Shown: piece by piece, positions 43,109 through 50,513 of the stretch
Numbering within the stretch: position 1 is the first letter of the stretch
Layout of the letters: every line of letters starts with the position of its first letter
Assembly (NCBI GenBank): GCA_900769115.1
Contig: CAAGFJ010000062.1
Location: forward strand, 1-64,000
Direction: 5' to 3'
DNA length: 64,000 bases
Source: Lachnospiraceae bacterium
GTDB lineage: Bacteria; Bacillota; Clostridia; Lachnospirales; Lachnospiraceae
Translations under genes and position numbers: made by a program
The notes under the pieces: model-generated
Database searches by the model: none
Seen by the model: the letters and a program-made list of their open reading frames with translations, nothing else
What the model was told of the DNA's origin: nothing

Positions 43109-43933
43109 TTACTGTAACAGATTCAACACACCCTGAGTAGACTGGTTCGCCTGTGCAAGCATTGATTGTGCAGCCTGCTGCAAGATATTGTTCTTACTAT
43201 ATGCTACCATCTCTGTTGCCATATCAGTATCACGGATATTAGACTCAGCAGAGGTTAAGTTCTCAGAATAATTCTCCAAGTTGTTGATCGTGTACTCCAG
43301 ACGGTTCTGGATCGCGCCAAGTAAAGAACGCTGTGCAGATACCATCTTAATCGCACTCTGAATCTGCTTGATTGCTGTAGAAGCTGCCGCACCTGTTCTG
43401 ACAGATGTACCTTTCAGTCCCAGCTTAGATAATGATGTGCCACTGATAGAGATTCTTAACAACTGACCCTGGTTAGCACCAACCTGTAAGTCCTTACCAG
43501 ACTTAGCAAGCGACATAGAACCATCTAACAGTTTGGTTCCATTGAACTCTGCCTTCTTTGTAATAGAACAGATCTCTTCCTTCAACTGCTTGATCTCATC
43601 CTGAATTGTCTGACGATCCTCTGATGCATTGACATCATTACGTGCCTTAATAGCCAACTCACCCATTCTCTGTAAGATAGAGTGAATCTCATTCATATTA
43701 CCTTCTGCTGTCTGAATCAAAGAGATACCATCCTCTGCATTCTTAACAGCCTGATTCAAACCACGGATCTGGTTACGCATCTTCTCAGAAATAGATAAGC
43801 CTGCTGCATCATCCGCTGCACGGTTAACCTGATATCCTGAAGATAACTTCTCTGTATTCTTAGCGACTGCCTTCACATTCTGTCCTAACATTCTGTTCGT
43901 GTTCACTGCCTGCATGTTGTGTTGTACTACCAT
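43109..43933 (-). CDS. hag: Flagellin, copy 1
   Basis: 274 residues, consisting only of the D0/D1 core, with no large variable domain. The N-terminus is MVVQHNMQAVNTNRMLGQNV, and ADDAAGLSISEKM follows. The C-terminus has IRDTDMATEMVAYSKNNILQ and ends in NLLQ. It polymerises into the filament after export. The short middle has several Ser/Thr in GTSLSKLGLKGTSVRTG, possible Maf targets. It differs from copy 2 mainly between residues 150 and 190. It has its own sigma-28-like promoter, CsrA-type leader motifs and terminator. Confidence 0.97.
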   Translation of the reverse strand: MVVQHNMQAVNTNRMLGQNVKAVAKNTEKLSSGYQVNRAADDAAGLSISEKMRNQIRGLNQAVKNAEDGISLIQTAEGNMNEIHSILQRMGELAIKARNDVNASEDRQTIQDEIKQLKEEICSITKKAEFNGTKLLDGSMSLAKSGKDLQVGANQGQLLRISISGTSLSKLGLKGTSVRTGAAASTAIKQIQSAIKMVSAQRSLLGAIQNRLEYTINNLENYSENLTSAESNIRDTDMATEMVAYSKNNILQQAAQSMLAQANQSTQGVLNLLQ

Positions 43934-43940
43934 AATAATC

Positions 43941-43967
43941 TCCTCCTTGACATCAAATCCATTTGAT
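43941..43967 (-). promoter_or_regulatory. Putative CsrA sites in flagellin-1 leader
   Basis: The ribosome site is embedded in CAAGGAGGA (43941-43949). Just upstream ATCAAA and TTTGAT (43952-43967) form a 6-bp stem with loop TGGA, presenting GGA as CsrA prefers. FliW and CsrA are encoded at 49.7-50.4 kb. Confidence 0.55.
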
Positions 43968-44035
43968 CTATCTTCCTTTAATTATACTTATATTATATAA
44001 GGAGCTTGACTCCGTTCTTACTTCCTTACACTGTA

Positions 44036-44062
44036 TATATCGGACATCTGCCACGGAACTTA
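44036..44062 (-). promoter_or_regulatory. Sigma-28 promoter of flagellin copy 1
   Basis: Minus strand TAAG (44059-44062), 15-base spacer, CCGATATA (44036-44043). Same layout as for copy 2. Confidence 0.8.
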
Positions 44063-44081
44063 ATACCAATTTGTAATTTTT

Positions 44082-45107
44082 TTAATTATTTTTTTCCAGT
44101 GCGGCTAATTCCTGCTGATAAGCCTCTGCCACCTCCGGCAGACCCGCTTTCACTGCTACTTCGTATAATGCCTGCAACGGATACTTCTTACCCATGTGAA
44201 TGTCACAGATCGGTGCTGTCTCATACGCTGCATTATAATACCAGATATGTGCCTCCTGCAAATCGCCGATATCTTCATAGTAGTGCCCCAATTCCATACA
44301 CGTCTCACTGCAGCTTTGGGAAAGCACAACCTTCATTGCGTATTTGAAGAAATTCGGTATATCACGCATCACCCGGTATGCATGTGCTAAGACACAGGCC
44401 GCATACTGCAATTCATCTTCTGTACAAGATTCCCTGGCAAGCACCTTCTCACAGACCGGAATTGCTCTTGCGAATTGTTCTTCATTTCCTGAGATATACA
44501 GCTCCTTCGCATACAGCCCCAGCAGACGCTCCGGTATACATTCCCCGCCATCTGCACCATAATGCTTCTCGAACACCCGGAAGTCCCGTTCCGAATGCAT
44601 ACCATGCGGCTTATGAAAGATCCGGATCTCACTCTCATATACAATCGGTGTCAGCCGCAATGTCTCATGAATCGGACTATAGAACTCCATCTTGCGCATT
44701 CTCTTATATAATTTGGGCCGGTATTCCTCATCAAAGTTATAGATCGTATTCTCATTATATTGTCCTGAATATAGCATCTGTACAATATCAATCTCCGGCA
44801 GCAGTACCTGTTTCATCTGAAGGAACTTCTGGCGGTTCTCCTCATCCAATACCTCATCTGCATCTGCGGTATAGATGTAATCACACGTTGCAAAGGATGC
44901 TGCATAATTCCTTGCATCCGCAAAGTCATCCACCCACTTGTAGTCATAGACCCGGTCCGTATATCGCTTTGCAATCTCCTTCGTCCGGTCACTCGACCCC
45001 GTGTCTACAATAATGATCTCATCCATCAGACCCTGCAGACTATCTAAGCATCGTTCTAATACCAATTCTTCATTCTTTACTATCATACACAGACTAATTG
45101 TTATCAT
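44082..45107 (-). CDS. GT2 glycosyltransferase between the flagellin genes
   Basis: 341 residues. The GT-A domain begins SLCMIVKNEELVLERCLDSL, then IIVDTGSSDRT and TADADEVLDEEN (DxD). The C-terminal 130 residues are helical and TPR-like (LYAKELYISGNEEQFARAI and LGHYYEDIGDLQEAHIWYY). This GT2-TPR architecture is typical of peptide or protein glycosylation. Its position between two flagellin genes suggests it modifies flagellin, perhaps extending a Maf-added sugar or adding a hexose directly; this is inferred. AGGAG lies before the ATG. Confidence 0.9.
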   Translation of the reverse strand: MITISLCMIVKNEELVLERCLDSLQGLMDEIIIVDTGSSDRTKEIAKRYTDRVYDYKWVDDFADARNYAASFATCDYIYTADADEVLDEENRQKFLQMKQVLLPEIDIVQMLYSGQYNENTIYNFDEEYRPKLYKRMRKMEFYSPIHETLRLTPIVYESEIRIFHKPHGMHSERDFRVFEKHYGADGGECIPERLLGLYAKELYISGNEEQFARAIPVCEKVLARESCTEDELQYAACVLAHAYRVMRDIPNFFKYAMKVVLSQSCSETCMELGHYYEDIGDLQEAHIWYYNAAYETAPICDIHMGKKYPLQALYEVAVKAGLPEVAEAYQQELAALEKNN

Positions 45108-45129
45108 ACGTTTCCTCTCCTACGAATAA

Positions 45130-45153
45130 GAGCCGGTCCATACGGACCGGCTC
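45130..45153 (-). terminator. Terminator of flagellin copy 2
   Basis: GAGCCGGTCC and GGACCGGCTC form a perfect 10-bp stem with a 4-base loop; minus-strand TTATT follows. The GT2 gene downstream would rely on partial readthrough. Confidence 0.75.
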
Positions 45154-45177
45154 CCTCGTACTCCATAATTATGAAAA

Positions 45178-45993
45178 TTACTGAAGTAATGATAATACAC
45201 CCTGGTTAGACTGGTTAGCTTGTGCAAGCATTGACTGTGCAGCCTGCTGCAAGATATTGTTCTTGCTGTAGTTAACCATCTCTGTAGCCATATCAGTATC
45301 TCTGATATTAGACTCAGCAGATGTTAAGTTCTCAGAGTAGTTCTCCAAGTTGTTGATCGTGTACTCAAGACGGTTCTGAATAGCACCCAGTAATGAACGC
45401 TGTGCAGATACATTCTTGATAGCACTCTGAATCTGCTTGATTGCTGCAGATGCAGCCTTAGCAGTCTTAACAGAAGTTTCCTTAAGACCTAACTTAGATA
45501 ATGAAGTACCACTGATCTTGATCTTCATTAACTCGCCCTGATTAGCACCAACCTGAAGCTGCTTACCTGTTGCCATGCAACCGTTCAAAAGCTTAGTCCC
45601 GTTGAACTCAGCCTTCTTCGTAATAGAGCAGATCTCCTCTTTCAACTGCTTGATCTCATCCTGAATAGTCTGACGATCCTCTGAAGCATTAACATCATTA
45701 CGAGCCTTGATAGCAAGCTCACCCATTCTCTGTAAGATAGAGTGAATCTCGTTCATGTTACCTTCTGCTGTCTGAATTAAAGAAATACCATCCTCTGCAT
45801 TCTTAACAGCCTGATTCAAACCACGAATCTGGTTTCTCATCTTCTCAGAAATTGAAAGTCCTGCTGCATCATCAGCCGCACGGTTAACTTTGTAACCAGA
45901 AGATAACTTCTCTGTTGACTTCTGTACAGACTTAACGTTCTGACCTAACATTCTGTTTGTGTTAACTGCTTGCATGTTGTGTTGTACTACCAT
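45178..45993 (-). CDS. hag: Flagellin, copy 2
   Basis: 271 residues, also a minimal D0/D1 flagellin. The first 140 residues are nearly identical to copy 1. The middle differs: it reads NGCMATGKQLQ, which includes a cysteine rare in flagellins, then KETSVKTAKAAS. The C-terminus is almost the same, ending SLLQ. The start is the ATG after AAGGAGG (45993), not the in-frame site 14 codons earlier. Probably a second filament subunit, perhaps in a different segment or amount. Confidence 0.97.
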   Translation of the reverse strand: MVVQHNMQAVNTNRMLGQNVKSVQKSTEKLSSGYKVNRAADDAAGLSISEKMRNQIRGLNQAVKNAEDGISLIQTAEGNMNEIHSILQRMGELAIKARNDVNASEDRQTIQDEIKQLKEEICSITKKAEFNGTKLLNGCMATGKQLQVGANQGELMKIKISGTSLSKLGLKETSVKTAKAASAAIKQIQSAIKNVSAQRSLLGAIQNRLEYTINNLENYSENLTSAESNIRDTDMATEMVNYSKNNILQQAAQSMLAQANQSNQGVLSLLQ

Positions 45994-46000
45994 AATAAAT

Positions 46001-46030
46001 TCCTCCTTGAATATAATGCCACATCCTTGC
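46001..46030 (-). promoter_or_regulatory. Putative CsrA sites in flagellin-2 leader
   Basis: Minus-strand GCAAGGATGT (46021-46030) nearly equals the CsrA consensus, and CAAGGAGGA (46001-46009) covers the ribosome site. Two sites about 20 bases apart mirror the Bacillus hag leader. Confidence 0.65.
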
Positions 46031-46132
46031 GACATGTACTAGCGGTTACCCGCTGTAGATAGTTCTATATAATATCCTTCCATAGAAGGTTATTACCACA
46101 CTTACGATATGTAATTGTAACTTTCTATCCTA

Positions 46133-46159
46133 TATATCGGATATCTGTCTACAGACTTA
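46133..46159 (-). promoter_or_regulatory. Sigma-28 promoter of flagellin copy 2
   Basis: Minus strand TAAG (46156-46159), 15-base spacer, CCGATATA (46133-46140). The leader of about 130 nucleotides contains a small AGCGG/CCGCT hairpin. Confidence 0.8.
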
Positions 46160-46187
46160 ACACTTTTTTGAAAATAATTTATAATAT

Positions 46188-46664
46188 TTATTGCTTGTGA
46201 TCAACAAAATACGCATCAGCAATCTTCGAATGGTTCATCATCTTATGATAATTCTGTGCCACATTGGCCTGTGTCCTGGATGTTGCGTATTGTGATCTGG
46301 CATTCGAGAACAGCATGCTGAACCGGTTCCGGTTCCGTTCTTCTAGAATCTGTATCTCATTACCTGTCTTCGTGCATCTCCGGATGGCATCCTGCAGTAT
46401 TCCAATCTCCTGCCGGTAATTCTCCATATGGTTGCGGAGTTCTGAACGGATCCGGTCATATACCGACTCAAATCCGTCATCCAGATAATTCAGCCGGGCG
46501 ATCAGGATCTCCTTCTCATTCATCGCCTCTTCCATCTCGTCCGAAGCATACGTGTCGCGCTTACTAAGCGCTTCCTGTTGCTTTGTAATCTCCAATATCT
46601 GATGCAGGACAGCTTCCTTCTTATGAATTGTGTCGATCAACACCTGTACATAATGATTCTCCAT
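46188..46664 (-). CDS. FliT/FlgN-like flagellar chaperone candidate
   Basis: 158 residues, wholly helical with long heptad-like stretches (LIDTIHKKEAVLHQILEITK, then EEAMNEKEILIARLNYLDDG). It lies 11 bases after fliS in the fliD-fliS transcript, the place where FliT-type chaperones are found. The early KKEAVLHQI and NEKEILIARL pattern resembles FlgN/FliT proteins, which hold filament-cap or junction proteins before export. Sequence conservation in this group is weak, so the label rests on position and shape. AGGAGG lies before the ATG. Confidence 0.75.
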   Translation of the reverse strand: MENHYVQVLIDTIHKKEAVLHQILEITKQQEALSKRDTYASDEMEEAMNEKEILIARLNYLDDGFESVYDRIRSELRNHMENYRQEIGILQDAIRRCTKTGNEIQILEERNRNRFSMLFSNARSQYATSRTQANVAQNYHKMMNHSKIADAYFVDHKQ

Positions 46665-46675
46665 ACGCAGACCTC

Positions 46676-47056
46676 CTATATTCTGGGATCTTTTGCATGA
46701 TGCATAACCTGCTTCCAGATATCACGGATCTCTCGTAACTGTACCAGGATCTCTTCTACAATTGCCGGATCCTTACTAATATTCGCTGCCGTCATACGTT
46801 CAAATATAAATGAATATATTGTATCAAAATCTTTGGCAACCGGATAATCAAAGTTCAACGTGCTCTGCAACTCCACTATAATATTACGGGCCTTCTGCAT
46901 ATTCAGGTTTGCCTTCGCATAATCATTCTTCTCCATTGCCATCTGTGCTATATTACAGAACTTAATCGCTCCTTCATACAGCATCAGCGTAAGCTCTGCC
47001 GGTGTTGCTGTTAATACCTTATTCGTTCCATATGCTGCCATTGGATTATATGCCAT
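46676..47056 (-). CDS. fliS: Flagellin-export chaperone FliS
   Basis: 126 residues, a four-helix bundle. It contains VLTATPAELTLMLYEGAIKF and the helix AKANLNMQKARNIIVELQST, both typical. FliS binds the C-terminus of flagellin to prevent early polymerisation; in Bacillus relatives it also frees FliW to control CsrA. Located after fliD, normal length. GAGG lies 7 bases before the ATG. Confidence 0.96.
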   Translation of the reverse strand: MAYNPMAAYGTNKVLTATPAELTLMLYEGAIKFCNIAQMAMEKNDYAKANLNMQKARNIIVELQSTLNFDYPVAKDFDTIYSFIFERMTAANISKDPAIVEEILVQLREIRDIWKQVMHHAKDPRI

Positions 47057-47078
47057 CTTATCACCTCTATAGTTCCAA

Positions 47079-47106
47079 TTACAGGGTGGAACATCCCACC
47101 CTGTAA
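47079..47106. repeat. Hairpin between fliD and fliS
   Basis: TTACAGGGTGG and CCACCCTGTAA form a perfect 11-bp stem with a 6-base loop, without a T-run. It may stabilise the upstream mRNA or partly terminate it. Confidence 0.65.
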
Positions 47107-47142
47107 CCTGTACTTCCTATAATAATATCAATCACTATTCCA

Positions 47143-49128
47143 TCAGCCGCTAAACAACTGGGAAATATATGTCTGCTGTGCCTGTAACTTTGCCATTGCC
47201 GACTCCATCTTGGAAAACTGATCATAATACCGGTCCTGTTCATCCTGCAGCTTATCCTGCAGATCCGATACTTTATCCTTATAGTCCTGAATCTCTGTAT
47301 CCATCTGCTTATCGTTGTAGAATGTCATGGCACTACTTAATTCTTTGTTGCTGCTCATTGCCTTCATCAGGTTATTATAGATCTCACTACCCAATGTGGA
47401 GAACGTCTTCTCTACCGCATCCGGATTCTCATTGATCGCCTTCATCAATGCATCATCATAATCGGCATAATCGGCATCATCTGAATCTCCATAAATATGC
47501 AGCTTGCCTTTTTCTGTATAGACACCGGTATTAATCCCAAAAGAGGACAAGGCAAAATTCTTAGTGGTACCATCCGACATAGTGACTGCTACTGATTTGC
47601 TGAGTGTAGAACGCATACTGCTCGTAAGCGAATTGATCGTATCATCTCTCCGAAGCAAAGATGCTTTGATAACACCTTCCCACTTCTCAACCTCATCATC
47701 ACTCATTGCCTTCTTCTCGTCATCCGTCAGAGGCTCATAATCCTTCACTCTGGCCGCACTATACAACGTATTCATCTCACCGATCAGATCGTTATAGGAC
47801 TTCACAAAAGACTTCACCTTATCATAGATTCCCTTCGAATCTGTCCCAACCGAGAAAGTCTGTGCCTCTCCTTCTTCCGTTGCTTCGATGGTCAGACCAT
47901 TGATACTGAATGTATTCGAAGCCTGCGAATACTTCACACCATTATATTCAATCTCTGCATTCTTGGCATCAATTCTTCCTTCGTCACCCTCCTGCAGATC
48001 CAATCCCAATGTATGCAATGCATCCGATGTGCTGCCATCTGCATTCACTGCTTCTAAGGTAAACTGGTTATCCGCTCCTGTCGCCTTGGAATTCAGGTAG
48101 AATCTTCCCTGTCCGGCATCATAGCTGGCTTCGATACCAAGCTTTGCCATACTTGTTGCAAGACCATCCAATGTTGTTGTCCGGTCTACGGTAATAGCAT
48201 GACCATTCACCTTAATCTCTGTTCCTTCTGCAATACCGAGATCGATCAGCTTAGAAGACCCGGTTACTGCAGCACCTGCCGTTCTTACTTCCTCATAGAA
48301 CTTCGTAGAACCGCCAATCGTATACACCGGTTCTTTATCCGGATCACTGGTTCTTGGCTCTAACTTCGTTCCTGCTGCATCTGTTGTGACACCTAATATC
48401 TTCGCTGTTGTCTCATCTTCCGCAGTAATGGTTACATTCTGTCCACCAGTGAATGTAGTCACCTTCTCGCCGTCCGCATTCTCCGTCTCACTGCTTACTG
48501 CTGTCTCATTACTCATCCGGAAATTACCGGCCGCAAATTCCACCTTCACACCGGAACCGTCTAACTGCTGGTTGATCAGGTTCACAGCGTCCTCTACGGT
48601 TGCATCTGCACCGAGCTGATCTGTCAGGTCTACCTTATATTCCTTACCGGCCTCGTCCTTCGCCGTGAACTTCATGTTCCGGATCTGGCTCTCGACTGAA
48701 TTACCCTGGTTATCTGTCAGCGAAGATAACTTCCCTGTATTATCCTTTACTGCTGTATAAGAAGTAGATTCATATGTACCGTTGTTCAGCTTACGCCCAG
48801 TCCACATCTGTGCCGTTGCGGTACTAAGCACCTTCACACGGTGCGTACCATTAACGGAATTGCTTCCGGCCGTTACCTTCACGCCCTTCAGATCTCCGGT
48901 AGCTGTCTTGGTACGATAAGTGGACACACTCTTAAAAGTAGAAAGTGCTCCTTTGTAAAAATCCATGATCTTGGTATTCAAGGATGCCCAGGCTTCCTTC
49001 TTCCATTCCGCCTTGGTCTGCTGCTTCTTGACATCATCTACCTTGGTCTGATATGCCTCGGATAACTGCGACACTAATGTCTCCGTATCCAATCCGGATA
49101 TCATACCGGTCATTCTAACTCCTGCCAT
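47143..49128 (-). CDS. fliD: Filament cap protein FliD
   Basis: 661 residues. The N-terminal GMISGLDTETLVSQLSEAYQ is the FliD signature; the C-terminal region is coiled coil (VSDLQDKLQDEQDRYYDQFS) ending in QQTYISQLFSG. The middle has flagellin-type IN motifs and variable domains (about 120-430). The cap sits at the filament tip and guides flagellin folding. It is longer than the roughly 470-500 residues usual in Bacillus, because of the expanded middle. AGGAGGAGG site before the ATG. Confidence 0.95.
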   Translation of the reverse strand: MAGVRMTGMISGLDTETLVSQLSEAYQTKVDDVKKQQTKAEWKKEAWASLNTKIMDFYKGALSTFKSVSTYRTKTATGDLKGVKVTAGSNSVNGTHRVKVLSTATAQMWTGRKLNNGTYESTSYTAVKDNTGKLSSLTDNQGNSVESQIRNMKFTAKDEAGKEYKVDLTDQLGADATVEDAVNLINQQLDGSGVKVEFAAGNFRMSNETAVSSETENADGEKVTTFTGGQNVTITAEDETTAKILGVTTDAAGTKLEPRTSDPDKEPVYTIGGSTKFYEEVRTAGAAVTGSSKLIDLGIAEGTEIKVNGHAITVDRTTTLDGLATSMAKLGIEASYDAGQGRFYLNSKATGADNQFTLEAVNADGSTSDALHTLGLDLQEGDEGRIDAKNAEIEYNGVKYSQASNTFSINGLTIEATEEGEAQTFSVGTDSKGIYDKVKSFVKSYNDLIGEMNTLYSAARVKDYEPLTDDEKKAMSDDEVEKWEGVIKASLLRRDDTINSLTSSMRSTLSKSVAVTMSDGTTKNFALSSFGINTGVYTEKGKLHIYGDSDDADYADYDDALMKAINENPDAVEKTFSTLGSEIYNNLMKAMSSNKELSSAMTFYNDKQMDTEIQDYKDKVSDLQDKLQDEQDRYYDQFSKMESAMAKLQAQQTYISQLFSG

Positions 49129-49139
49129 ACAACCTCCTC

Positions 49140-49589
49140 CTATCTCTTCTCATCCACAAGTAATCCCGCCAATTCCAGTGACTTGGCAATCATATCCAAT
49201 GTCTTCTCTGGTGGGATCTCCCGAATTACCTTATCTGTCTCTTTGTCCCGCACCGTAATTGAGATACGATGTGTCTTCTCGTGGTATGCAAACTGTAGGG
49301 TTGTTGCGGTCGGAGCAATCTTCTTATTAATATCTGCAATGGCACTCTTGATCTTCTCTTCCGATACTTCCTGCAATGCCTTTGCATCCGATTGTTCTTC
49401 TTTCTCACGTTCTGAATCTCTGCCCGCGCGGTTCTCACTTCCCTGTGCTCCCACGATCGGCTGATACCCCTGTACCTGAGCCTGCTGCTGTCCCTGTTCA
49501 TTCACCTCAAGCTTCTCAACAGGTGCAGTCTTCTCCGTCTTAGGCATCTGCTGTGTTACAATATTACTGCTAATTGCATCAATTGCCAT
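49140..49589 (-). CDS. flaG: FlaG family protein
   Basis: About 149 residues. A long, charged, Gln-rich N-terminal part is followed by the FlaG domain (about 80-149) with TLQFAYHEKTHRISITVRD and KVIREIPPEKTLDM, both typical. FlaG affects filament length in other bacteria. The start is the ATG after GGAGG (49589); the frame is open further upstream but without a site. Twelve bases before fliD. Confidence 0.92.
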   Translation of the reverse strand: MAIDAISSNIVTQQMPKTEKTAPVEKLEVNEQGQQQAQVQGYQPIVGAQGSENRAGRDSEREKEEQSDAKALQEVSEEKIKSAIADINKKIAPTATTLQFAYHEKTHRISITVRDKETDKVIREIPPEKTLDMIAKSLELAGLLVDEKR

Positions 49590-49618
49590 AATCTTCACCT
49601 CCGTGTGAAATTCCACAT

Positions 49619-49639
49619 GGCAGACATACCATGTCTGCC
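49619..49639 (-). other. Leader hairpin of flaG-fliD
   Basis: GGCAGACAT and ATGTCTGCC pair around a 3-base loop, about 20 bases upstream of the flaG ribosome site. Could affect translation or be part of an attenuator. Confidence 0.5.
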
Positions 49640-49659
49640 TGTTAATATTCTTCAATAGC

Positions 49660-49712
49660 TATATCGGCTATCAACACCTACTATATTATACCTTTTTGAA
49701 TATTTTTACAAA
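49660..49712 (-). promoter_or_regulatory. Overlapping sigma-28-like and sigma-A promoters of flaG-fliD-fliS
   Basis: CCGATATA lies at 49660-49667, but its -35 is poor (TAAT at 17 bases). Upstream a TATAAT (49685-49690) has TTGTAA/TTTGTA at 15-16 bases (49706-49712). Either or both may serve the operon. Confidence 0.5.
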
Positions 49713-49743
49713 TTATGTGGTCTCTCACGTAACTCTGCTCTAT

Positions 49744-49965
49744 CTACATTTGAAAAAGATTCTTCAGATTCTCCTGAACTGCATCCGCAGCGGCTTCCTT
49801 ATTCGCCTCACGGATCTGTTCGTATACTTCCTCCCGATATACCGGCACAGACTTTGGTGCATTGATACCAATCTTCACCTGCTCTCCCTTTACCTCTAAT
49901 ATCGTAATCTCAATATCATTGCCGATCATAATAGACTCATTTGCTTTTCTCGATAATGCCAACAT
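49744..49965 (-). CDS. csrA: Carbon storage/flagellin translation regulator CsrA
   Basis: 73 residues from the ATG of MLALSRKANESIMIG. The RNA-binding strands are conserved, including the first strand and VPVYREEVYEQI. A C-terminal tail of about 15 residues extends beyond the core. CsrA dimers bind GGA motifs over ribosome sites; in Bacillus they block hag translation unless FliW binds them. The ATG follows GGCGGG; the GTG three codons earlier overlaps the stop of fliW. The pair is therefore almost contiguous, in the order fliW-csrA. Confidence 0.96.
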   Translation of the reverse strand: MLALSRKANESIMIGNDIEITILEVKGEQVKIGINAPKSVPVYREEVYEQIREANKEAAADAVQENLKNLFQM

Positions 49966-49966
49966 A

Positions 49967-50431
49967 TTATTCACCCGCCTTTTCTTTCATCTTCTGTACG
50001 GCGTCATATACATTATACTTCACCGGATAATCCGCATTGTCCACGATCAACTGCACACCGGTACAGGTCTTCGTATTAATGATGACAGGTGCTTTCATGT
50101 TCGCTGTTACCCTGGTCATATCTGACGGAACTGTCATAACTAACAGGAATAACAGATCCTTGTCTGCCGGATTACCAAGCGGCTTCAACAATTCATCCTC
50201 GATCATTGGTGCATAATCCGGAACGATCGCCAACGGATCCACAACCGGAAGGGCAATCATTGGCTCATCCATCGATTGCAGCCAACTGATTCTTGCCTCA
50301 TTCTCATCCTCACTATTATATATGATTGCAAACTTCTTAAGCTCCTCAAATCCGATAATTCCATTCGGGAATTCCAGGATCTTATTATCATCTAACTCCA
50401 CTTCCCCAAAAAACTTTGTCTGTACTCTCAT
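49967..50431 (-). CDS. fliW: Flagellar assembly factor FliW
   Basis: 154 residues, a single FliW domain: MRVQTKFFGEVELDD at the start, FPNGIIGFEELKKFAI, and CTGVQLIVDNADYPVKY near the end. FliW binds either flagellin or CsrA, so free flagellin levels feed back on flagellin translation. AAAGGAG before the ATG. Its proximity to csrA and two GGA-rich flagellin leaders suggests the same circuit here. Confidence 0.96.
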   Translation of the reverse strand: MRVQTKFFGEVELDDNKILEFPNGIIGFEELKKFAIIYNSEDENEARISWLQSMDEPMIALPVVDPLAIVPDYAPMIEDELLKPLGNPADKDLLFLLVMTVPSDMTRVTANMKAPVIINTKTCTGVQLIVDNADYPVKYNVYDAVQKMKEKAGE

Positions 50432-50513
50432 GGTATATCTCCTTTCCAGTAACCTATATCTTTATAGCCTCTGCCTGCATTCTGCCGCAGCCGCAGATAA
50501 TCTCATCTCTATT

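Noticed and set aside
44378..45013. A 211-codon open plus-strand frame antisense to the GT2 gene
   Set aside because: His/Ser/Pro-rich translation typical of antisense shadow, no ribosome site, and the GT2 motifs lie on the minus strand.
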